Shown one piece after another: positions 12,991-25,979 of a DNA stretch of 64,000 bases. This DNA is from Symbiodinium sp. CCMP2592 (lineage: Eukaryota; Sar; Dinophyceae; Suessiales; Symbiodiniaceae): assembly GCA_905221615.1 (NCBI GenBank), contig CAJNDT010001280.1, positions 354,910 through 418,909 on the forward strand, given 5' to 3'. The notes under the pieces are model-generated. The model worked only from the letters and a program-made list of their open reading frames with translations, ran no database searches and was not told the origin of the DNA. Position 1 is the stretch's first letter, and each line of letters starts with the position of its first letter. Made by a program: the position numbers and the translations under genes.

Positions 12991-14768
12991 GCTTCTTCAA
13001 GTTGTACATCTTGCCTGTAAAGTGTAACTGTTGCATTGTGAATTTGGCCGTAAACCAACACAGCATTCCCTAGAGCCTAAATTTCGGGTTGATCTTCTTA
13101 CAGTAACGGTTTTCCTACGTACGGGAAACCTGCGGAAACCTGGTGTCCACACTTTCGGTTTTGGATGCCAGGGCTACAGGTTAACGTGGTGCAACATTGG
13201 GTTAAAGGAAAACAGCATGACTCGGCTTTCATAATGCACTGCTGGAATTGCATGTGCACTCGCTTGCACAGGCTACAGATGAAGATCTCAATCTTAGGCA
13301 GGTAGTAACCAAAAACCACAACGAAAGGCTGCGGAACCATCACGCACCCCGCCCCTTTCTCAAACTAGTAGGCAGGGAAGGAATCCATATGGAAAGTGTT
13401 GCAGAACACTGAAGCTTTCCCACACAGGTCTTCAACAAATCGGCCGACCATGATGCAACTGAAACGGAATGCCGCTGTTCCTCCTAACAAAGTGCATCGC
13501 TAACGGAACGTGTTCGCAAACACAACAAACACTGCAATATGCTTCAGTGACTTCAGTGTTGTGGCCCTCGTATGATGATGCCCACCTTTCACACCAGCAT
13601 TGTCGCACATCAAACCATGGGTAAGTGTTGTCCCAACACGGTCGAGATGAGACGTATGAGCTCTGGACTGTAAGAGCGAAGCGGGAACTGGGAAACACAC
13701 CGCCAATCTTGTCGGCACTTCTGCTACTGGACCACAAATGCGGAGGCTGGAACATGCTTGCAGTTTCATTTTCACACACAATAGGGGCCATCACGTGCAA
13801 ATTCACTTTCGCGAACAAACGGGCCATCACGAACACTTACCCTTAACGCATGCTCTTTGGTCACGTATTCTACAACTGTACAAAGCTGACCGTTCACGAC
13901 CGCATCTTACCCACAAAGGCAAAAGCTGATTGTTCGAATGTTTGTGCCAAACTGGGTGGATGGAGTTTTGAACAGCTCTTGCAAGCTTTTGTGTGCCTTG
14001 CAGTCCGAAGAGATTCAAAAAAAGGATTCACGAAGACGCGAAGGGTCTGAGTGTGTCCACAAGTCAGTGCAAAAACTCCATCGAGTGCCGCTGAAGGACA
14101 GCGCGAGCGTTGCAAGAACACAATTTTTCAAACAATGGCTAATGCGAGAAGCTGCAACCTAACATGCGCTGTGTGACGTTGAGATCCCGTGAGCCGCCAA
14201 GTCTGATTGTAGAACGTGCCAAGCTGCGGTGAGGTTGTCACCCACCATTCCTCATGCTGTGTCGAAACTGTACATGTGGGGCACTGGGTGAATGGAATAT
14301 AGAATATTGTATTCCGACATCGTGCTAGATGCCTTAAAGCCGTCACGAAGTAACTCCATAAGCACATGGCCCTGAACTCAGCCATGTATGGCCCATGAAC
14401 CCGTACTTGCCGGCCCACTTCGCGAAGCACTGTATCTATCAGCTCAACACATCAGGCTGAACGGTTCTATCGCCCTGCGCATTCTTCCAATCGTTCCGAT
14501 CGTGTCTGCATCAGTTCGGTATTAGTACAATTGTAAGCCTGAACACTGGCACCTTCAACCGTACAACCCACGTCCGGCTGTCAGTGTTCAAGCGAGTGTC
14601 GGATAAGTCTGTGCCATGCAATCAGTTACAAGTAGCTACGATGGCTACAGCGACGACGGCTGCTGCGATCGCTCTGGACTCCACAGCACCATCATGATTG
14701 CGAAGGTGAGGGACCGTGTAGTAACCCCCGGAGTATTCGTGGGCGGCTTACCCTTGACATGAGGAAGG

Positions 14769-14843
14769 AAAACCCTAAACCCTAAACCCTAAACCTTAAA
14801 CCCTAAACCCTAAACCCTAAGCCCTAAACCCTAAACCGAAACC
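14769..14843. repeat. CCCTAAA telomere-like array
   Basis: Around ten CCCTAAA units with few substitutions (CCTTAAA, GCCCTAA). Confidence 0.9.
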
Positions 14844-14958
14844 TGCTAGAGCAATGAAGGCAGGATTGCTCCAGGCGCTCCAAGAACAGGATGTTGCCGC
14901 CCGTGTTCCAAGCGGACACCTAGTCTTCTACAAGGGCAAAGATCGCGTCTAACTACTC

Positions 14959-15051
14959 TACCCATAGGCCCCAAAGTAGTTCCTTTTTGGGATTACCTAA
15001 TAGGATTCTAAATATGAACCCCAAAAGGAACTACTTTAGGGCCTTAGGGTA
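14959..15051. repeat. MITE-like palindrome, family D-like copy 2
   Basis: Arms CCCCAAAGTAGTTCCTTTT and AAAAGGAACTACTTTAGGG, with outer TACCC/GGGTA. Confidence 0.85.
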
Positions 15052-15628
15052 AGGACTCTAGGGTGCTGCTCATTAGTCGGGGTCGGATGAAGAAAATTGT
15101 AAACACTGAGCACTGAAGCTTCCTAAACACCAAACACCAAAGCATCCTATAGACACTGGACACTACAGCACTGACTCTGAACGTATGGGCATTGCGTGTT
15201 CGGATGCAAAATCCTGGCACTCTCTGCCAACATCTGTTGGCTGCACAGAGAGACCCTGAAGACACAGACCCCCAAGAAACACGATCTGCATAGTAGGGAG
15301 CACACCCAGCATTCCGCGATGTCACCGTAGTGCATGTCCTTGAAGTTTTTCAGGGCCTCGGTCAGGCATCTCAAGCGATCAATAATCAACTTCCCATGGG
15401 CCACAATATCAAGAGAACCGTTTCGAGCCGTAGTCCTAATTGGTATTTTTGTCCAAGTAACCATAGATCAACAGGAAGTTCACTCGTGCTGGCAGAATGG
15501 TTTGTGGCAGGCTACGTCCCGCCAGCACTACCGGAGCAGCGTCAAGTAGTGACTCACTGACGGGATGGTTCTTGCTGGATACATGTATGCACTACATGAT
15601 CGACACTAGACCATCCAAACCAAAGGCT

Positions 15629-15735
15629 ACTATAGAGGCATTGCAATTAGAATCGGGTTTGGAGTGTATAATATACTATAATTACAATAAGGAGCCCTCA
15701 AAACAGTATTGGCAACTATCTAGGCCCCCTATTAT
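15629..15735. repeat. MITE-like element, family F copy 3
   Basis: AGGCATTGCAATTAGAATCG at the left and CAGTATTGGCAACTATCTAG plus GCCCCC at the right. Confidence 0.75.
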
Positions 15736-15894
15736 AAGCCCGAGCCATGACCTGCGAACTTCAAGAGCTGGCCATGGTCTTTCCTTGAGAGTTCTGGTTG
15801 CAAAGCTATGACTTGTTGATACTCCTGAGAACTTGATGATGTTAAGGGGAAGGGCAGAAGTGGTTCGACCGAAGGCTTTCGAGCTGCAGAGTCA

Positions 15895-15945
15895 GCCTCT
15901 GTCTATCTATCTATATATGTATATATACAGATAGAGAGAGAGACA

Positions 15946-15992
<47 letters not shown>

Positions 15993-16010
15993 AGAGAGAG
16001 AGAGAGAGGC
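15895..16010. repeat. (CTAT)n and (GA)n microsatellite
   Basis: Short CTAT/ATAC runs followed by a long GAGA tract. Confidence 0.95.
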
Positions 16011-17536
16011 TTTGACAAAAAGAATAGAGCTCTGGCGTGTATTGCAGTGAAAATCAGCAAGGGGCCCTAGAGAACAATGTTGGTATCTACTCAGACCTGC
16101 ATATTTCTCGCGAAAGGTATGCCGATGTTGAGTTGTGTTACGCGCCGGAGACGCTTGAGTTCCCTTCATGATCTGCTCTGACACCGTGCTTTGGAAAGAT
16201 CTTCCGTTCCCCCTAGACCCTATGTTCCGAACCCTAAAACCCCGAACCCTAAATGCTGAACCCCTGCTAAGCTATACCCTATACCCTAGTAACCCTAAGC
16301 CCCACGCACTGCTCTGCAACTCGACACTCAAACCATGCACATAGAGCCCAAAAAACCCTGAAGTCTGAATCCTAAACCTTAGGGCTTAAGGTTTCGGGAT
16401 AGTCTGGACCCCAAATCTTAGCTTAAGCCCTAAAGTCGTAAGTGGAGTCTGTCTCCCCTAAAAACCTCACCGGAAAAAGATCACAGAACCGTAGGAATAT
16501 GTCTGCCAACAGTAGCGAAACGAAGCAAGAACAACAACTGGCTGATTAAGGTTCAATTTCCGATAAACCCCAAAGCCTAAGCTCTAAACCCCTCTCCCTT
16601 CACTTCTTACCTCCTGAAGAACCCTTACATGCATTAACCATTTACTATCCAGGCCCCCCGGAAAAAGCGGGCCGTACAGCCGTACGGCACGATCCTTTGA
16701 TGACACCCGGCCCTGCTGCCTCTTCTCGGCTGACGACGCCTTGACGGTGCGCTCCAAGGTTCAGCTTGAAATACAGAGCCGCCTGAAGCGTTTAGGATTT
16801 GGGTTCTGGGCCCTGGGTTTACGAAGGGCCTAGTACAAACCTTCAACTCTCAATGTCGATGTGCATTCTTCGCAATCAGTCTTACCGCTGTCGCAATCGT
16901 AGTCGTCGTGGACGTCTTCGTAGTTGTGCTAGGCGCCTATGTAGTGCTAGCAGGAGCAGCATGAGCTGCAGCAGGATGATCAGAATGAATGCAAAGAGAA
17001 GCTGCACCACTTGCTTGTATTAACGCGCACATATACACAGCTTGTGCCATACTTTACAACTTTAGCAAAAGTTGCACAACTCTTTCTGTTACACAAGTTC
17101 TTTCCATGCAGAGGTGTGCAGGTTTTTGCGGTTTCAAGGCATTTGGGTACAGCCAAGCCAGCAACGTCTCAGAACTTTAGCCAGGCCTACAGCACGGAGC
17201 TCACTGAGTGCAGGGTTCACGGTTGAGCGATGAAGGGTTCAACGTTCAGAGCTTGCGGGCGTCTCACTTACGCAAAGGATCCATGCACCGAAATAGTTTT
17301 CACTTTTTCTCCAATGTATCTAACTAGGAACTACTTTATAGGCCAATGTATGTATTAGTTGGGTACATTAACCTAGGGTTACATAAGGGAAATGGGACAC
17401 AACTAAGGAAGCTCTGAACCTCCCCCGTCCAGGTTGTCGTGGTGCCGAGATTCGGGGCGTTCTGTTGCTAGCTCTCAGGGTCTCAAAATCCGAAACACCG
17501 TATTGCAAGCCGTAAGTTGCACCACCCGAACTCCCA

Positions 17537-17625
17537 ACCCGAAGGGTCCAAGTAATCGGATTGTATATACGTTTGGGGCCCAATACCGACTAAGTACCTA
17601 CGATAATGGTACTTGGATCCCTTGG
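17537..17625. repeat. MITE-like palindrome, family K copy 3
   Basis: CGAAGGGTCCAAGTAATCGG at the left, TTTGGGGCCCAATACCGACT in the core and TGGTACTTGGATCCCTTGGG at the right. Confidence 0.75.
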
Positions 17626-17905
17626 GAGAGCAAGGACGAAGCAAAAGGTAACCCTGCCTCTGTATGTGTGGCGAGCATCGCCTGGCCGGCAGTGCGAGGA
17701 TTCCCGTCCGCGATGCCCAGTGTATCGGGAGTAGACAACATGTTTGGTGAGGCTGCGAAGCGTCGAACGAAGTTCGTGTTTGGGAGGCTAAAGTGGGGAC
17801 CCGTCACCTCAAGAGGGGCTGGACGAACAACCCTGCAACCCGAAAAAGATTGCCCACCATCCGTCCGGACCGCCACAGCCCTCACCGAACCGTAAACCAT
17901 GACTC

Positions 17906-18004
17906 AGAAGCTGCCCCCACCCTGTAATAGTGACTATAAGGATTATAGGAGGGCCCTATTATATTCCTATTATACCACTATTACAGGGTGGGGGGGCAGC
18001 TTCT
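17906..18004. repeat. MITE-like palindrome, family C
   Basis: A strong inverted repeat: AGAAGCTGCCCCCACCCTG at the left and its near-complement at the right, each arm followed inward by TAATAGTG. Confidence 0.9.
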
Positions 18005-18063
18005 ACACACACCATGACAATGAAACACTGAAGCTGCCAACCTTGAACTCTAAACTACATGGC

Positions 18064-18163
18064 AGCTTCCGAAAATAGGGGACCCTAATATGGTATCCTA
18101 TATAGTAGGATCCCTATTATAAGGACCCTCAAATAAAGTACCCCTAATTTTGACTCCCACATG
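18064..18163. repeat. MITE-like palindrome, family B-related
   Basis: Shares the GGACCCTAATATGGTATCC core and the ACTCCCACATG end with other family B copies; its left end is AGCTTCCGAAAATAGGGG. Confidence 0.75.
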
Positions 18164-18329
18164 CCAAATCGTCGCAAGCATTGGAACGGGCGGTATCGGG
18201 GGATTCGGCGCTTATGGGGCTGTTGGGACTTACGAATTTACTGCTTCGGGTGTAAACCGAGAAATCCGAGGCCAGGAGTTTCGGCACAAGGCAGGCTTCC
18301 GGGCCGTCATTATGTTGGTTTAAGGTTTA

Positions 18330-18423
18330 GGATACAAATCCTGCATTACCTTAGGGACCCTAAACTATGGGAGTAATGGCATATTCCTTATTTTGGAAAA
18401 TGCCGGATTTATCTCATCAACCG
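18330..18423. repeat. MITE-like palindrome, family A copy 4 (left end decayed)
   Basis: Retains AAATCCTGCATTACC internally and CATCAACCG at the right end; the left terminal repeat has diverged. Confidence 0.75.
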
Positions 18424-21400
18424 TATTATGTCGAAGAGCCTGATGATGCAGTTCTCGAGCCTATACTGAACTTAGAACAAAAAGTATAATTTTAGCTGTT
18501 TCTTACGGATTATAAATATAATAACCAACGATTAAAGATTATTTCTAAGTGCCCCTAAGGAGCCCCCTTTAAGAAGAATAAGGCCTCCAACTCATCTCAG
18601 CTACAAAACAACTACTTCAACCATGATTCGTCATCATAACTGTCATCAAAATCATCATCAACAACATAGCCCATGAATCCTGAACCGTATATGAACCCCA
18701 CACGTCCCGCCTGGAGTCGCAGACCCCGCCTCTCAGCTGCCTGAAGTAACGGGGGAATCCCCCACGGCCATGAACTACTCTGAACTACAAACGGACTAGT
18801 AAAAGGACCTGGCTCAGAGCTGAAAGTATTATGGACTTTGGAATTCAGGATTTTAAGGGCTTTCGACAGGCGGGCACTCGGCACAGGTTGCTGTGCATTA
18901 CAGGTTTGCTATATATGCCAAGACATTCGGCAGCCTCACGGCGGTGGTAATAGTGAGAATCAAGGCCACAGCAGCACCGACAAAGCACCGATCCCGTTGC
19001 ACTAGTGCGGTGCAGGACTGCTCGTGTGCGGGTTGCCGGCCTTTGGAGAGGACAGGTGCAGATTCATCTTGGAATAGTTTACGTACCTGGCCGCAGCGAC
19101 AACTCAGCCGTTGCCAGCACAACTTCTGCAACCGCATGTGGTGCGTACACATAAGACTGTTATCCAAAGGCGTAGAATCAGATATGGTTATGACCTCGTC
19201 GGCAACTGAATGGAGACGTAACCCTGTTTGCAAAGAGGCATATGACGTTGCTCTACACTGTAGGCCCGACACCATGAACCTAGTCCGCGTACTCCTGTGA
19301 AAATCTCTGTCGAAGCATGTCCAAACAAAGCCTGTCACCAAAAGGGCGCACTGTCGGCTGCGTGACAGCACGTTGTTACCGGTGGTGTCGCCTGCAGGTG
19401 GCTCTAATGCTGTGAAGGTACGAATGTGAGGACATGAGCATGGTGAACACGCAGAGACATGAGCAATGACCTTTAACAGCATCACATATCAAGCTGCATG
19501 GGCCAATGCCTACTGGATATTCCAGAAGACTGACTGGCTTCTACCATGAGCATTTGACTATGTGCTAGGTCACGAATGTAAAAACGTATGTAGAATTCCA
19601 TGCAAGCATCGCTCGCAAGAGCTGTGCCCCATTGATGCGTGGGCTGAAAAAGCTCCAGACAACGTTCCTTCCGATGCAAGGACAGTCAGGTGAAATTATC
19701 TGGGCTTTGAAGTAAGCAGGGAGATAACGTATAGACTGTTATTTCATAATGGTTCCCTTTAAGTAACAGGTCACCAAAAAAGTATTAAAGTGTAGTACTC
19801 CAAAGCCCAGTTATATACTACATAGCCACATGGACCGATAGTAGGGTTAGCAGACTGAGCAGGCATTTTCGGCAAGGACGGAGGGAAGTGTAAAGGTAGC
19901 TTCAAAAATCTGCAGCCTACACTGCAGCTTTGGTGAACCCCACGCTCACAGCCGCAGGCAGGCGTAAAATGGCCTAGCTGATCGCAAAGCCGCCGATGGA
20001 GCAGCGGCAGGTACATCACATCCTTCCAGGAAGCCCAAAACCTAAATCCTGAGGCTAGGACTTGCATTGTTCAGCTGCTCGTTGAATTTTGCTGGCGTTT
20101 TTTGGGCTCAGGCGTAAGGTGCTGGAACAACATTACGGCCGAACAGTGCGTGTTGCGGAGTCTGCAACGACTGACAATGAATAGCGATGAGTGCCTTGTG
20201 TCTGTAAAATGGGCTGTTATTATGTTATATGGCGAGACCCTAGCTGTAGCACGATTTTTTGCTGAGCCTGTTCCGCATGTAGCATCCTTTCCGAAGAAGG
20301 CGGTGCAGTAATCAACCAACAAAACGTGCTACACGCCAGGGTGTGGGTCGGCTAAGATGGGGCAGAGGGTTGGTGTGTAAGTTTATCCGATGAGGGCTTC
20401 GGGACACCAACAGGGAATTGATAGGGTGATAAATCAGCTGGATTTCGTGATGTTGGCTCCGGGTAGAGAATCAGCATCATGACAAATATACGTGGATATC
20501 ATCCCTTGGCTTCTGCGCCTGAGTGGCATAGGCTAAGAGGTCTTCTTGCATTGGACGATAGAACCTGCGAGGGCATTTTGGGCCCTTTGGGGTTGACAGG
20601 CTGGCTTTGAAGCTGCATGGAGCTTGAGTGGTGCGCTCCTTCAGAGAGCGCCACTTGCAATGCCGTGCTAATTGTACAACCCCAACACCCGAAATTCAAG
20701 AACACTCAGAACAATATCCTACTAAACACGAATGCCTCCTAAATCGAAAACCTTAGACAAGACCCCATACACCCGACGTAGTACATCCTGGCCCTGAAAC
20801 AATACGCTTAAACTGAGGTTCTTCGCACGTGCTTGTGAGTTTGTAAGTTTACTTCTGGATGTCCGGAAGAGTTTTGAATCGGCAGCCCAAGATCGAGAGC
20901 GCGAACCGTAGATCTCCGACAACCCGATGATGTAATTCGATGAAAGTGCTGGGGTCATTATATCAAACCAAATTTGGAATGTTCAGGCTTCCATATTAGC
21001 CCGCACACCCGAACACCTGCAAGTTCTAGACAGTGGCAGAACCCCAAACCTAAAAATCTGAGGTTTGTAACCAACAACTATGCAAGCCCAGAAAGCCTCA
21101 AGCAAGAACCTTCCAGCCTGTGTTGGGTTTCTCGAGAGGTTGCTTTAAGTGGTCACACACTATGTATGCATATATGTATATATATGCATATATATATATA
21201 TGTGTATATATATATCATATGTATATATATATATGCACATGTAGTACTAGCCTTGGGATGTGTGTGGTGTTGTGTGCTTCTGCAGCAGTGAGCATACGGC
21301 GTTTTCGTAGAAGCTATCTCCTTCGCATGAGTATAACGTAAGGCAAACATGGCATGTATTGACAAACCCTAAACCCCTGGCTTCATGCCTTGGCTTTCTG

Positions 21401-21708
21401 CACCCTTCTAAGTAGACATGGGCCTGACTTTTCGGATTCCGGAATCAGAATACGGGGTTGAAATTTCAGAACTGAAACTGCAGCACTGCCGGACTCAGAT
21501 GCTGAGGGCACCCCTTGGGTTCTAGAGAATCTGTGTTCGGGCTCGGGGATTGGATTCGGGAGAGAGTTTACAGCTTCATGCTTTGGGAGAGCATGGCTAC
21601 AAAGATGACAGTGGGGGAATAGTGCATGAGCAGGATCACAGCACGTCAGAGCTCTAGCTGCACGCGCCTGAAGTTTATTCGCTGTGGAACAATTAGCCAA
21701 CACATACG
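18424..21708. other. Gene-free block with one long unassigned frame
   Basis: A 195-residue minus-strand frame at 18898-19485 is the longest here but shows no domain, and the opposite strand is open over much of it. (AT)n tracts lie near 21,175-21,240. No gene is supported. Confidence 0.5.
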
Positions 21709-21823
21709 ATACTTAAAGGATCATGGGACTTAGTAACTGAGTTATTTTTAGGGTAACTATACTTATAACCCCATTTATGGTACTTATAACCTTACTTACT
21801 AAGTCCCATGATCCTCCAAGTAG
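21709..21823. repeat. MITE-like palindrome, family E copy 1
   Basis: Arms GGATCATGGGACTTAGTAA and TTACTAAGTCCCATGATCC. The core holds two GGTACTTATAACC-type blocks. Confidence 0.9.
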
Positions 21824-21964
21824 TCAAGACCCAAATCCCGGAACTGATCGATGCTTGTTTGCGATCGAGGTCTGTACGCGGGCGAAGTGCGTCAAAAATG
21901 AAATAATCGTTCTCACACCTCGCCCTCATGGAGCCCAGATACCTATATTTCGTGACCCAGGAAC

Positions 21965-21968
21965 CATA

Positions 21969-22025
<57 letters not shown>

Positions 22026-22130
22026 AGCGTCACCCTCAGGGCCCGCTTTTGTCGTATTCGCTATCTATCTATCTATCTATCTATATGTATATATATATAT
22101 ATACATACATACATACATACATACATATGT
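21965..22130. repeat. (AT)n, (AG)n, (CTAT)n and (CATA)n microsatellite cluster
   Basis: Four repeat types follow one another, separated by a ~35-bp unique segment. Confidence 0.95.
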
Positions 22131-22795
22131 ATTTATAACCATATATATCTATATGTATATGTGTGTGTAAGTAATAACAGTGTACTGCAATATTCCACAC
22201 TGCACCACACTATGCTATAATCTACTATACACTACCATACTCTATCATACTCGGTTATTATAGTCTACGATCCTCTACTACTACATGCTACCATAATCTA
22301 CTATACTCTACTCTACGGTACACTGTTGCGAAGTATAGTGCAACCTAATACAGTGTTGTGATTTAAGAACATGCAAAAGGCTACAAGTTTAAAAGACATC
22401 AAACTTTATTGTCTTGTCCTGTACTATATAACATAACATAGCACAATATGTTCTGTTACAATAACTGTAAGACGAGATAACATAGCATGATCAACTATAG
22501 CAATACATGAGACATGATGTAACAAAGTTGTCTAAAGCAGCAGAGGCTGGAACATAAAACAACACAACACACCGTCTTTCCGTACCACAAATTCCAACCT
22601 GATAAAGGCCGTTAGCATGCATTGCGTATAGCATAATGTAAGAAAACAGAGTGGTTATATATCTATATACACATGTGCATTTACAGATATATATATATAT
22701 ATATGTACATATGCATGTGTCTTCCTTGATCTATACGTTTATTTCTCTCTGCACATGCGTCTATCTGCTTATCTATCTATGTCTGTACTCTAAAC

Positions 22796-22872
22796 CTGAA
22801 CCCTTAAACCCTTAAACCCTAAACCCTTAAACCCTAAACCTTAAACCCTAAACCCTGAAACCCTAAACCATT
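22796..22872. repeat. CCCTTAAA/CCCTAAA telomere-like array
   Basis: Alternating 7- and 8-bp units, CCCTAAA and CCCTTAAA. Confidence 0.85.
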
Positions 22873-23939
22873 TATAGGTAGCTGGGCCCGCCGGGCTCCT
22901 GAATGTCTGCAGGAGATGCTCCTCACAGAACCCCCATGCCGCCTACGGCGCCTTCTCGCGGCTTCTTCAAGCGACGTGGCTGCTTTCCCTTCTCTGTCGA
23001 TCGGAGAGTTTAGGGTTTCGGGTTTCTAAGGGTAAAAGGAGGGACCCTTAATAAGGGACCCCTAGGTATATACCCTTAATATAGCTATTATATACCCATT
23101 TATATAGCCCATTATAGGGTAGGGGTCCCCAGTGAGTACGACAAGCCTCGGCCTTAGTTGTGAACTACTTGCTTCGGAAGGCGTCTGCATGAAAAGTCGG
23201 ACTAAATCTGCACAACAAAAGTGTCCACATGAGGTGGAGTCGTGAGCGGTGCGGAAATGGTCAATGCCTGACCCACCAAACGACCAGCGACTCTCGCTCA
23301 TTCCCTCCTGCCTGACTCGAGCCAGCCTATGCCAAACTTGCAACCACTCCGAACTGGATTGAGAACAGTGGTTGTTCTCGCTACAGCAAGTGCCGAGCTG
23401 TGAAGGAGACAGCGTAGGATCATTCAGCTGATAACACTTAGGTTCAGGGATTTACCATAACTACTACCGATACAACATGGTTGGAGCAGAAGAATGCTCC
23501 CGATACCGCTGCTGACCCGCAGATGTACTCACTCTTCAAAACCACCTTGGGCCCCATACTGGCCCCACAAAAACCTGACCTGGGACACAGAAGTACATGG
23601 CCATAACAATTCGAACAGGGTTTAAGGGTTTAGGGTCGTAATCACTCGAACAGGGTTTCAAGGGGATATATTGCAGTACCATATAGATGAAATCTGAGGA
23701 ACACTGTTGTTAATTGCTTAGGCCCGTGCATTATGGCATCTGGCGACAGAAGCCCTGAAGTACGAGTATCTCTGTAGAGCTGATATCCCGAGCTAAAACA
23801 TTCGCAAGTCTTCACCTAACACAGAAGTCATGAACACGGGAATAGTGTTGCTTAGGATTCCTGCACATACATATATATATATATAATGCGTTGTACCCAA
23901 GAACCCTCATCCGAGTTAATTTGAGGGCTGCCTTACTAA

Positions 23940-24050
23940 CCCATAAGGGTCCATGTACCCATATAGAGATACATGGGACCCAATGTACCTATATAGGGAC
24001 TACATCAAGGCCAATGTATATACTATATGAGTACATGGACCCTTAGGGTA
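23940..24050. repeat. MITE-like palindrome, family J copy 3
   Basis: Arms AAGGGTCCATGTACCCATAT and GAGTACATGGACCCTTAGGG, with a second ACATGGGACCCAATGTACC block in the core. Confidence 0.85.
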
Positions 24051-24669
24051 ACCCAAACCCGAAACTTCTGATTCCATTGCATCAACCTTCTTTGAACAGC
24101 AACTTGAGGCCTAGATACATCAACAGATGGGATGTGAGATATTACGGATAATGCGGAGACTCTTATCCTACATCTTTGTTCGACATCGACGCGTCGCACG
24201 GCAACGCATATGCACACCTCGGCACTGCATCGCAGCAAACAGGGAGTGCCAGGGGCACTGTCGCATACTGAAACGTCGAAACATCCTTCGGGAAGGCCTT
24301 GCAGTCGCTAAATTGCAAAGGCAAACTTCCTGACTCCCACCTGCTGCAGGCCTGTTGGGCACACGATGCGGCTGCATGAACAAATCGTGCTTTTTCCCTC
24401 GCGCCGGTGGCAGCATTAACAAGCTACGGCCACTACCACAACCCAAACCTGGCCCTAAACCCTAAACAGTGCCTGCCTAAATCGCCAGCTACCGACTTGA
24501 TCAGCTCGTGTCAAGGCTAGTTCGACTGGTTTAGGACCCTAGCACAAGCCCTCTTGATCGCCGTTACAAGCCTAGCCTAATGATTTGGGGTCCCTTTACT
24601 ACACCCTCGAAGATCTGTGAACTATCATGTCACAACCTCTTCAAAATCATCCTAAACCGCTCCAATAGC

Positions 24670-24736
24670 TAATATAGGGGCCGTAACAATTCGAACGGGG
24701 AAGGAACCGTCGAAATCGTAATTGTTGAGGCCCCTA
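24670..24736. repeat. MITE-like element, family F, short copy
   Basis: AGGGGCCGTAACAATTCGAA at the left and AATTGTTGAGGCCCCTACAT at the right make a compact inverted repeat. Confidence 0.75.
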
Positions 24737-24947
24737 CATAGGGCGGCCGGTTGATGAGCCAGGGCAGATGGAAGCAGGGCTCACTGCAGGAGCTTCTCTG
24801 AGAGCTCCGGCGCCTGCCTTTTGTGAAGGACGTAGGCTCCTAAAGCGGCAGCGTCTCTGAAGTAATGTAGGGGCCTTAATAGATAGAATAGGGTTCCTGT
24901 AAAGGGGTCTATAAGCGGTGCTGATCTAATTATAAGGGTACTCTCAT

Positions 24948-25041
24948 GTAGGGGCCTTCATATTTAGAACAGGGTTTGGGGGCTATATTTACAGTAAGGA
25001 ACCCTACGAAAATATTGGTGACTTGTTTAGGCCGCTGTATT
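24948..25041. repeat. MITE-like element, family F copy 4
   Basis: GTAGGGGCCTTCATATTTAG at the left and ATATTGGTGACTTGTTTAGG at the right. A partial related copy lies just upstream at 24855-24900. Confidence 0.75.
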
Positions 25042-25230
25042 ACCCTTGTCAATGACACACGTCTCAAAGGCGCCAACCGTGAACATCTAGGCCCTGAGCC
25101 CTAAACCCAAGGCCGTAGACTTAAACCCTGATAGCACAGCCTTAAAGCCTAAACCCTGATGGCTGAAAGGCCCGAGCCAGGAAACCACTAAACCCTAAAC
25201 CCAAAGCTTCAAATCCTTCACCCGGAAGCA

Positions 25231-25339
25231 CATGGGTAGTTGTCAAAATTAGGATCCCTGTTTGGGTACCATAAATATTAGGTGCCGTATTATAATAGGT
25301 ACCCAAAAAGGGACCATAATTTTGACAACCACCCACATG
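25231..25339. repeat. MITE-like palindrome, family B copy 2
   Basis: Ends CATGGGTAGTTGTCAAAATT and its near-complement TTTTGACAACCACCCACATG, flanking a TACC...GGTACC core. Confidence 0.85.
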
Positions 25340-25614
25340 AACCTCTCCAGCCCTGGCAGCAAGGATCCTGCACCTACCAAAGCGGCCACGCCAGCGAAGG
25401 CCACACAGGCTTCTGTGGACGTCCAGGCCTTCTCAAAGGGATTTGAGAGCTCGGGGTCAGAAGACTAGTGTCGATTTCAACAGTCTCTAAAAATTATTTC
25501 TAGTTAGTGCTCCCTACTAGGCAAGAATAGCAAATTCATGAGTTATCTCAAATCGATGCCAAGGACATCTGAGGGCTCGTAGGGCTTATACGACGGTTTT
25601 AGGGTCTAGGGCAC

Positions 25615-25637
25615 AAGCCTCGTACACACACACATAG

Positions 25638-25673
<36 letters not shown>

Positions 25674-25694
25674 GTATATATATATATATATAGT

Positions 25695-25733
<39 letters not shown>
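25615..25733. repeat. (CA)n-(TA)n-(CA)n microsatellite
   Basis: CA runs on each side of AT-rich tracts. Confidence 0.95.
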
Positions 25734-25734
<1 letters not shown>

Positions 25735-25880
25735 CAGAACTGTAAAGGGACCAGGCGCAAATATCATCCAACTGCTGAAGCTTATGAGCTGGACTGCCGC
25801 ACATAGCGGAGCAGATTGGCAACTGCATAAGGTGGAGCGTGCGACTTAAGTTAAAAGGTTTAGGGTCGGATGTTCATACT

Positions 25881-25979
25881 GTTGATGATATAAACCCTGC
25901 ATTACCTTAATGACCCAAGCCTGTGGGAATTATGGTATATTCCATATTATGGGTCATGCAGGATTTATACCATCAACCG
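25881..25979. repeat. MITE-like palindrome, family A copy 2
   Basis: GTTGATGATATAAACCCTGC at the left end and CATCAACCG at the right. Opposite orientation to copy 1. Confidence 0.85.

Larger units (their letters stand above)
12991..17905. other. Gene-free block
   Basis: Positions 13,030-14,700 are complex, repeat-poor sequence with overlapping short frames on both strands and nothing recognisable. The rest has a telomere-like array, D-, F- and K-family repeats, and a J-like partial copy near 17,276-17,375. Confidence 0.55.

Noticed and set aside
12332..13061. 231-residue polySer/Val/Ala frame and overlapping polyLeu/Gln frames
   Set aside because: They are produced by triplet repeats, are open on both strands and have no domain.
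18898..19485. 195-residue minus-strand frame
   Set aside because: The opposite strand is open too, and there is no motif or context.
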